Source: Gammaproteobacteria bacterium
GTDB lineage: Bacteria; Pseudomonadota; Gammaproteobacteria; Pseudomonadales; Cellvibrionaceae
Assembly: GCA_021151625.1 (NCBI GenBank)
Contig: JAGKWY010000005.1
Location: 1-64,000, forward strand
DNA: 64,000 nt
Reading direction: 5' to 3'
Position 1 is the first letter of the stretch; each line of letters begins with the position of its first letter. The notes below the pieces were generated by a model. The model ran no database searches. It was not told the origin of the DNA and saw only the letters and a program-made list of their open reading frames with translations. This document shows positions 58,560 to 64,000 of this stretch, one piece after another. Position numbers and translations under genes: made by a program.

Positions 58560-61106
58560 TTATGGCAAGCGCGCCATGGCGTCTTTGTTAATCAATAACT
58601 GTTTGGTGAGTTGATAGCCCAATTCGCGATAGGACTCAAATTGCCGTTCATCAAAAAATTGATCAGCAGTGGGTTGATTGGGAAATTGAGCATTGAGTGC
58701 TTTGTAAGCGTAAATATCCGCGGGCAGGTCGCGCGTTACACAGGCTTTGATGTAGACAAAGGTACCGACAAAACCTTTTTCGGTGTCTGTGTCTGGATAA
58801 ACTATATCGCCAATCGCATAGCCACGTTCGGAGAGCTCAAATTTTTTATCGGCAATGGTGATGTCCTGGCTGCGCGGAATAAGTCCACAGAGATTGAATC
58901 GCTCATCGCGGAAGCGAATGGTCACACCAAAGTCAACGCGAATTCGAGAGATGGCATTGCCCAGGTCTTCGAAGGTGGTTGCCAAATCAGCAGAGCCATC
59001 GGAGAGGATAATCCAGGGCAAACGACGACGAATCAATTCATAAATACCGGTGTTGTCAAAGTGCCCACCGTCCGATAGTTCTATATGCGGTGAGTTTTCC
59101 TGATGGCCAAGATTAAACAAGCTGTTAGCGCCGGGAAACAGGTAATTGGGTTTAAAAATAAATTTAAAACGTGTGAGAAAGTGCGTTGGGTTGTTAGCCC
59201 AAAAACCCAGGCGCAAACCAAAAAAGGTCATCAGGAAAGAAACCAGCGGCGTGGTCGAGTTTCCTTCACCACCAACACCTGCATGCGGGTTTGCTGCGGC
59301 GCCGGAAATAGCCGTGGCAGTAGCCAGCGTCATGGAGTTGAGGGAGAAATGGCGAGTCTCTACATAACCAGTCGCGTCGCTGCCGCAATAATCAGGGGAT
59401 AAAATAAAATTATCGCCCAGCCGGCTTTTGTACTGTGGGTTCCTGGATTTATTCAGGATGATGTTGGTATTGATCAGGTGATAGGGCGACCATACCGCTT
59501 TATTTTTTAATTCTGACAGACGGAGTTCATTAGCTTTTTCACCTTTCTTCGCCAGGCTTGAATAGGGTGAAACACTGGGGTCGCGCAGGAAGGTATCCAT
59601 CAATCGATCGCGATACATTTTATGCGGGGAAATATAGTTGATATTGACTGCCAGCAAAAAAATAATCATCAATGCGATATAAACATTAACGCTCAATCCA
59701 AATGGCCGGTTAATGGTTGCCTGCAAGCTCAGGTGGTAGAGACCTTCTCCCATCCAATAGGCCACGCTGATAATGATAAAAATAAAGCCGACAATAACAA
59801 CGTTTCTAAATAAATCCGCATAGAGTGAATTGGAATCCAGTGCGGGTTTCAAGCGTTTACGGAATTCGTTTATCGCCATAAAAATTGCGGCCAAACTTGC
59901 GCCGCCCGAGCCCCAGAATGCCGGGTTATCCAATTCAAGTCGTGAAAAGAACAGTGATTGCAATGGAACCAATGCGAGGATCAAACTACAGACACCCATA
60001 GTCAGTAGCCATCCCAGTGACGACTGTATTTCGATTCGGTATTTATAGAATTTTGAGAAAGGACGTGTGAATGTACTGCTTAATGCGTAAAACGTTTGCA
60101 GTAGCAGAAATGCCGCACCTAATAAGCCAGCGAAGCCGGTGAAATACAGAAAGAAATTAATCCGTTCATCGGTATAGGTGTAGTTGTACTTTTGGTCGTA
60201 ATTGATGGCGAAATTAATCAGACTGTCCAGCAAGTTATAGATGTAGTCATGTGCAGGAAGATCCTGTACCAGCGATTGTAAAAAGCCGGAGTAGACAACG
60301 GAGATCAACAGCATAAATGCCAGGCTGAACAAAAATAAATACGCAAAGAAAGAATGTATGGCGCTACCCAACGCAAAACCAACTAGCGAAACTAGTGGCA
60401 GTTGCGGCGGAGTTAGATAGTTGCCGTGCAAACGAATATAGCTAAGTACTTTGTTGGCGTTGTGCGCATCATTACTGATTGAGTCGTGGGCATGCTCAGT
60501 GCGAGTGTTTTCCTGTGCGGTATCTTGTTCCGATGCTGTAGCGGACGCGGTGCTGTCTTGTTGTGTTTTCGCCGCAAAGACCTTGTGCTCATGAACGTTC
60601 AGTATTTCGGTGTTGGCCTTGCTGCCACAGAATTTTTCCAGGTTGCCGAAAGGGAACGCGCCCCAGCGTTTCATAAACCAGGATAGGGCGGCGCCGGCGT
60701 AACCGCCACCGGACACACTGGATAAGTATTGAAGCTTTTCAAAAACAGTGGGGTGGCCTTCTTTAGCAAAGCCTTTGTTGTAAAGCGCCTGCATAACGCC
60801 AATACCAAATGCAGCCGAGCGGATACCACCACCAGATAAAGCTAACCCATAATTCGGACGTTCTTTGGCCGGGTGTTTATCTTTGTCAATGTAATTGTAA
60901 AAGTTACTGACGTAGTTTTTGTAATCGCTATCGATATGGGAGCGATAGGAATTGTCCAGGTAATTTTTATATTTTTTATCGAAATCTGTGGAAAACTCCG
61001 TTTCCACAGATTTTTTTTCCTGTTCAATCAATGTGTGACTATTGATTGTTGGATAGTTACAGCAACAGCTTTTTATGTAGCTGAAGAGTCGAGCAAGGAA
61101 TGACAT
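58560..61106 (-). CDS. Patatin-like phospholipase with central membrane region
   Basis: 848 residues. The patatin oxyanion loop LALSGGGIRSAAFG is near residue 92, the nucleophile elbow SSVSGGGYAG near 131, and the catalytic Asp in SDGGHFDNTG near 677, so the dyad is intact but split by a very long insert. That insert (about 225-500) holds six to eight transmembrane segments, which is unusual and makes this an integral membrane lipase with its catalytic halves on one side. GGAAGG lies before the ATG. It is in one operon with the GMC, cytochrome and DUF4331 genes. Confidence 0.82.
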   Translation of the reverse strand: MSFLARLFSYIKSCCCNYPTINSHTLIEQEKKSVETEFSTDFDKKYKNYLDNSYRSHIDSDYKNYVSNFYNYIDKDKHPAKERPNYGLALSGGGIRSAAFGIGVMQALYNKGFAKEGHPTVFEKLQYLSSVSGGGYAGAALSWFMKRWGAFPFGNLEKFCGSKANTEILNVHEHKVFAAKTQQDSTASATASEQDTAQENTRTEHAHDSISNDAHNANKVLSYIRLHGNYLTPPQLPLVSLVGFALGSAIHSFFAYLFLFSLAFMLLISVVYSGFLQSLVQDLPAHDYIYNLLDSLINFAINYDQKYNYTYTDERINFFLYFTGFAGLLGAAFLLLQTFYALSSTFTRPFSKFYKYRIEIQSSLGWLLTMGVCSLILALVPLQSLFFSRLELDNPAFWGSGGASLAAIFMAINEFRKRLKPALDSNSLYADLFRNVVIVGFIFIIISVAYWMGEGLYHLSLQATINRPFGLSVNVYIALMIIFLLAVNINYISPHKMYRDRLMDTFLRDPSVSPYSSLAKKGEKANELRLSELKNKAVWSPYHLINTNIILNKSRNPQYKSRLGDNFILSPDYCGSDATGYVETRHFSLNSMTLATATAISGAAANPHAGVGGEGNSTTPLVSFLMTFFGLRLGFWANNPTHFLTRFKFIFKPNYLFPGANSLFNLGHQENSPHIELSDGGHFDNTGIYELIRRRLPWIILSDGSADLATTFEDLGNAISRIRVDFGVTIRFRDERFNLCGLIPRSQDITIADKKFELSERGYAIGDIVYPDTDTEKGFVGTFVYIKACVTRDLPADIYAYKALNAQFPNQPTADQFFDERQFESYRELGYQLTKQLLINKDAMARLP

Positions 61107-61173
61107 AGTTACCTTCCCAAGAAAGTTTCAGAAGCGACTATGTAATTTCCTTGTCGGGCACTCTCCAGAGGGC

Positions 61174-63051
61174 TTATTTGCCCTTGAGTATTGCATCGGC
61201 CGCTTTTTCCCCGATCATGTAGACCGCGCTCACAATAAAGAAGCCGGGAATTTTCGGGAACACAGATGCATCCACCACACGCAAACCTTGTACGCCGCGC
61301 ACTTTGAAATTGCTGTCCAGCACGGCCATAGGGTCGTTATCCGGCCCAATAGGGCAGGTACAGGAGGCGTGATGGCCCCAGGCGTTATCCTTCACAAATT
61401 GTGCAATTTCAGCATCGCTTTGCACTTGCTTGCCGGGCAGTTCCTCTTCTGCTATCAACCCCGAGGCGATTAAATCCTTGGTGAGTTCACGCACAAATTT
61501 CACGCCTTCGACAACTGATTGCAAATCCTGCCCGCTGGTGTCATTGCCTTCATCAAAATAACGGAAATTGATGTGCGGGGTGTCCAGTGGATCAGCGGAT
61601 TTCAAAGCAACATAACCGGCGGAATTATTGGTGTGGGCTTTTAACACTGCCCAGGTGAAATAATTCAGATGCTCGGTAATTACTTTGGAATAACCGGGGA
61701 AATAACCTTTAAAAAGTGCAAGCAGTGAGAAGCAGAATAAATCCGGCAATGGACGCTCTTTTACCGAGCGTTTAATTACCGCAAGTACCGCACCATTAGT
61801 GGTGTAAACGCCTTTGCGTTCCTTTTCCCACTTCTCGTATTGTGGATCGCCTTTTTCGTAGCGCGCACCATCCAGCACTTCCCAGCTGTTAAATTTCATG
61901 CGGTTTACAACACCGACTTCGTATCTGTCCTGCAGGTTTTTTCCAACACCAGGCAAGTGCGCGCGCACTGGAATGCCGTGTTGTTGCAATTCAGCGGAAT
62001 CGCCAATGCCAGAAAGCATTAACAATTGCGGTGTATTAAATGCTCCACCAGAAAGGATAATTTCTTTGCTGGCGTAAACGGTTTTTGTTTCAGCCTGAGT
62101 ATTGCGCGGTAAGCAATGGGCTTTGTATAGCCGCTCGCCTTTTAAATATTCCACACCGATTGCGCGGTTGCTATCGTCAAACAATACACGCGTAACTGTG
62201 GCGTTCAATTCGATGGAAAGATTGCCAGGAAAGCGTGCGGCAACATCCAACAGACGCTCGCGTGTACCATTGCGACTGTGATTATTAGTTGCCAGCGGTG
62301 GGTAGCGCAGGCCAAAGGCGTTGTCTTGTACCAGCCGCCAGTCATTGGGGTCTGCCAGGCCGCGTTTTTGCCATTGCACTCGCTCAACAGGGTCGCCGAG
62401 ATTTTTAAATATCTCTTCAGTGGATTCGAGTACGGTTTTAATTAATTGCTCATCGCGTGCGATATCACCCAGCGGAAGTGCTGCTTCAGTGCTGAGCCAA
62501 CCATTAAAACCATGGCGAGTCGGGTTGTAACCCAATTTACTCAGGAAGCGATAAATCGGACGATGCTTACAATTTTCCAGTGTCTGAAAATGGCCGCGCA
62601 TAGTGTCGGCATTCCAGGAGTTATCGCCGGTTAAATCGGCGATATAGTCCCAGTCCGCGTTGTGGGGGTAAACGGTAATCATCGCATTGTGTGCGGTACA
62701 ACCACCCAGGCAGCCAGCGCGCGGGTAGAGCACGCCATCTACCTTTTCGCCTTCAAAGGTTTCAGTGTATTTGCTATCGCGCACTTGCTGGTTTTGATCG
62801 GAGTAATGACGCACGAAATAATCCCAGCGCATCGCCGAGTTTTCGGTAGAGAGTGCGTGGAAGACGGGTACCTGATACTGCTCTGGCAAACGATTTTTTT
62901 CCGGATCGCGTGGGTCGCCACCCTTAAGTTGGGTGGGGTCGCCGCCGGCTTCCAATACCAATACTTTTTTACCATTTTCGGCGAGGCGAGCGGCAAGCGT
63001 GCCGCCCCCTGCGCCAGAGCCTACAACAATGTATTCAAAGGCTGATTGCAT
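61174..63051 (-). CDS. GMC-family FAD oxidoreductase
   Basis: 625 residues. The N-terminal Rossmann motif is VVGSGAGGGTLAARLAENGK followed by VLVLEAGGD. PRAGCLGGCTAHNAM near 115 is the family GG-x-x-x-x-N loop. The catalytic His is in WGHHASCTCPIG near 560, and VVDASVFPKIPG ends the FAD domain. The enzyme oxidises an alcohol, aldehyde or sterol-like substrate and very likely passes electrons to the cytochrome c encoded upstream. It has no signal peptide of its own. The AAGGAG before the ATG overlaps the TAA that would end an intact cytochrome gene. Confidence 0.9.
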   Translation of the reverse strand: MQSAFEYIVVGSGAGGGTLAARLAENGKKVLVLEAGGDPTQLKGGDPRDPEKNRLPEQYQVPVFHALSTENSAMRWDYFVRHYSDQNQQVRDSKYTETFEGEKVDGVLYPRAGCLGGCTAHNAMITVYPHNADWDYIADLTGDNSWNADTMRGHFQTLENCKHRPIYRFLSKLGYNPTRHGFNGWLSTEAALPLGDIARDEQLIKTVLESTEEIFKNLGDPVERVQWQKRGLADPNDWRLVQDNAFGLRYPPLATNNHSRNGTRERLLDVAARFPGNLSIELNATVTRVLFDDSNRAIGVEYLKGERLYKAHCLPRNTQAETKTVYASKEIILSGGAFNTPQLLMLSGIGDSAELQQHGIPVRAHLPGVGKNLQDRYEVGVVNRMKFNSWEVLDGARYEKGDPQYEKWEKERKGVYTTNGAVLAVIKRSVKERPLPDLFCFSLLALFKGYFPGYSKVITEHLNYFTWAVLKAHTNNSAGYVALKSADPLDTPHINFRYFDEGNDTSGQDLQSVVEGVKFVRELTKDLIASGLIAEEELPGKQVQSDAEIAQFVKDNAWGHHASCTCPIGPDNDPMAVLDSNFKVRGVQGLRVVDASVFPKIPGFFIVSAVYMIGEKAADAILKGK

Positions 63052-63103
63052 CTTTGTCGCTCCTTAGAAAGTTTTCACAAATTCAATCAGCGCGCGTTTT
63101 TCC

Positions 63104-64000
63104 TCATCCATCGATGTTGGACAGGAGGTTCACTGGCGTACCAGCAGGGATTGGGCCGATTTGTACGCCGTCATCACCAAATGCCCAGGGTGCGATGCGA
63201 CTCAACCAACCTTCCAGCGGCTGCAGGAATTCAGGTAAGAAGCCTGAAGGCACGCGCAGATAACTCGGGGCTGTGGTGCGATCTATGGTGCCTGGGTGCG
63301 TCAGTCCATTTTTGGTCACTACGGTCATGTTACCGCTACGCTTTTCTGGCCAGAGTAATTTTTCAATGGAGTCGTCGAAGGACTTCATGCGGTCTTCCAC
63401 TGTGCCTGTCCAGTAAAAATCACCCAGTGCATTATTAACGAAAAAAGGAGCGGTTGACCAAACACTGGCTAATGATGCTGGACGAGTAAATCCGCGACCA
63501 CCGCCGGGCAGGGTGAATTGCTTAACGCTGAAATCGTAGGGGTCCTGGATATTGATAGTGCCTACGGATGGCAAATTTTTGTAGGACTCGGAAGAGAAGT
63601 TGTCCCAAATATTGCCGCGAATAGCGTTGCTGGCCAAAGGACTACAGGCGTTGGTTTCAAGCAGGGTAACTGGCACACGCAAATCAGTAGAGAGGAAATT
63701 GTTATCGAGGAAGTCATCCTTCAACACAATTTCAGTCATCGCTGTTTTGAACTCGTCAGTCTTGGTCCATTTCCAATAATCGTTCCAGCAGGTCAGGTAA
63801 TTTTTATCGCCAGTGGCATTTACGCAACCTTGATCAGGGAAGTGGCTAAAAGCTTTTTCTGGCAGTTTACTGGAATGACAACGTGCACAGGTTTTCGCGA
63901 AAACTTCTTTACCTTGCTGCACTACAGCAGCGTCAGCGGTTAAGTAGCTTTGACCTTGAGCAGCATCTTTTAAATGATCAGGTGTAGATGCGGCAAGGAA
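63104..64000 (-). CDS. Cytochrome c protein, 5' end outside the window, C-terminus altered by frameshift
   Basis: 299 residues are visible and the frame is open to the right edge. One haem site is seen, CARCHSS, after GKEVFAKT. TRPASLASVWSTAPFFVNN and DDSIEKLLWPEKR resemble di-haem cytochrome c/MauG-like proteins, whose second haem would be upstream. The present frame ends SNIDG then TGA. A 4-bp repeat (CATC CATC at 63105-63112, GATG GATG on the coding strand) lies exactly there. With one copy removed, the frame continues as DEEKRALIEFVKTF and stops at 63064-63066, directly on the GMC ribosome site. The final residues are therefore probably lost. Confidence 0.8.
   Translation of the reverse strand, partial: FLAASTPDHLKDAAQGQSYLTADAAVVQQGKEVFAKTCARCHSSKLPEKAFSHFPDQGCVNATGDKNYLTCWNDYWKWTKTDEFKTAMTEIVLKDDFLDNNFLSTDLRVPVTLLETNACSPLASNAIRGNIWDNFSSESYKNLPSVGTINIQDPYDFSVKQFTLPGGGRGFTRPASLASVWSTAPFFVNNALGDFYWTGTVEDRMKSFDDSIEKLLWPEKRSGNMTVVTKNGLTHPGTIDRTTAPSYLRVPSGFLPEFLQPLEGWLSRIAPWAFGDDGVQIGPIPAGTPVNLLSNIDG

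Noticed and set aside
1..64000. tRNA or rRNA genes
   Set aside because: No cloverleaf with conserved TTC-arm sequence or rRNA-like segment was noticed in any intergenic region; a covariance-model scan would be needed to exclude short ones fully.

Overview
The window looks like a chromosomal segment of a polysaccharide-degrading gammaproteobacterium close to Cellvibrio (Cellvibrionaceae). This is inferred from domain content: a secreted AA10 lytic polysaccharide monooxygenase with CBM5 and CBM73, a CBM2-CBM10-GH45 endoglucanase, long poly-serine linkers, a GH5 lipoprotein, large TonB-dependent receptors, two PEP-CTERM proteins and housekeeping genes of gammaproteobacterial type (mutS-fdxA, radA, dapE, mak). 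No rRNA, tRNA, CRISPR array, prophage or insertion sequence was found.

Layout. 1-7.7 kb (minus strand): end of a PilZ gene, fdxA, mutS, and a two-gene DNA-repair operon (FAN1-like VRR-NUC nuclease plus an XPD/DinG-type helicase carrying its own nuclease domain). 8-20 kb: a lipoprotein lipase, a PDC-type membrane sensor, radA, a PilZ-PilZ-solute-binding-protein operon, then mak and a BtuFCD/FecBCD-type importer, a DUF4442 protein and a Gfo/Idh/MocA oxidoreductase. 20.4-22.5 kb: an AT-rich stretch with a secreted lipase-like hydrolase. 22.5-28.5 kb: GNAT, LPMO, GH45 endoglucanase and a cytoplasmic C25/caspase-like peptidase gene with a small partner. 28.5-36.4 kb: PEP-CTERM protein, VOC and SRPBCC proteins, a flavin-transfer operon (beta-barrel protein, FMN-binding protein, ApbE, small membrane protein), GH5 lipoprotein, DUF1461 protein and a second PEP-CTERM protein. 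36.3-39.1 kb (minus): rtcB with two unknown genes, preceded by a strong promoter, a 9-codon ORF and an intrinsic terminator, an arrangement like an attenuator. 39.4-48.9 kb: a methyltransferase and then a probable aminophosphonate regulon: a secreted phosphodiesterase with four hemopexin-like repeats, diverging from TonB receptor - inner-membrane transporter - FAD amine oxidase - phosphonatase (phnX) - GntR/UTRA regulator. 49-64 kb: a VAO-type flavoprotein, an LRR lipoprotein, dapE, a TPR/hydrolase gene pair, and an operon of cytochrome c (apparently frameshifted), GMC oxidoreductase, membrane patatin and DUF4331 protein.

The most notable items are (i) the phosphonate locus, where two near-identical HutC-type operator palindromes lie upstream of both divergent transcripts and tie a secreted hemopexin-repeat phosphodiesterase to TonB-dependent uptake and C-P bond cleavage; (ii) the rtcB leader, with a near-consensus promoter, a perfectly spaced ribosome-binding site that can be sequestered by a 9-bp stem, the peptide MTYAGYTNA, and a terminator before rtcB; (iii) the cytoplasmic C25-like peptidase pair; and (iv) a 4-bp GATG duplication that truncates the C-terminus of the cytochrome c.
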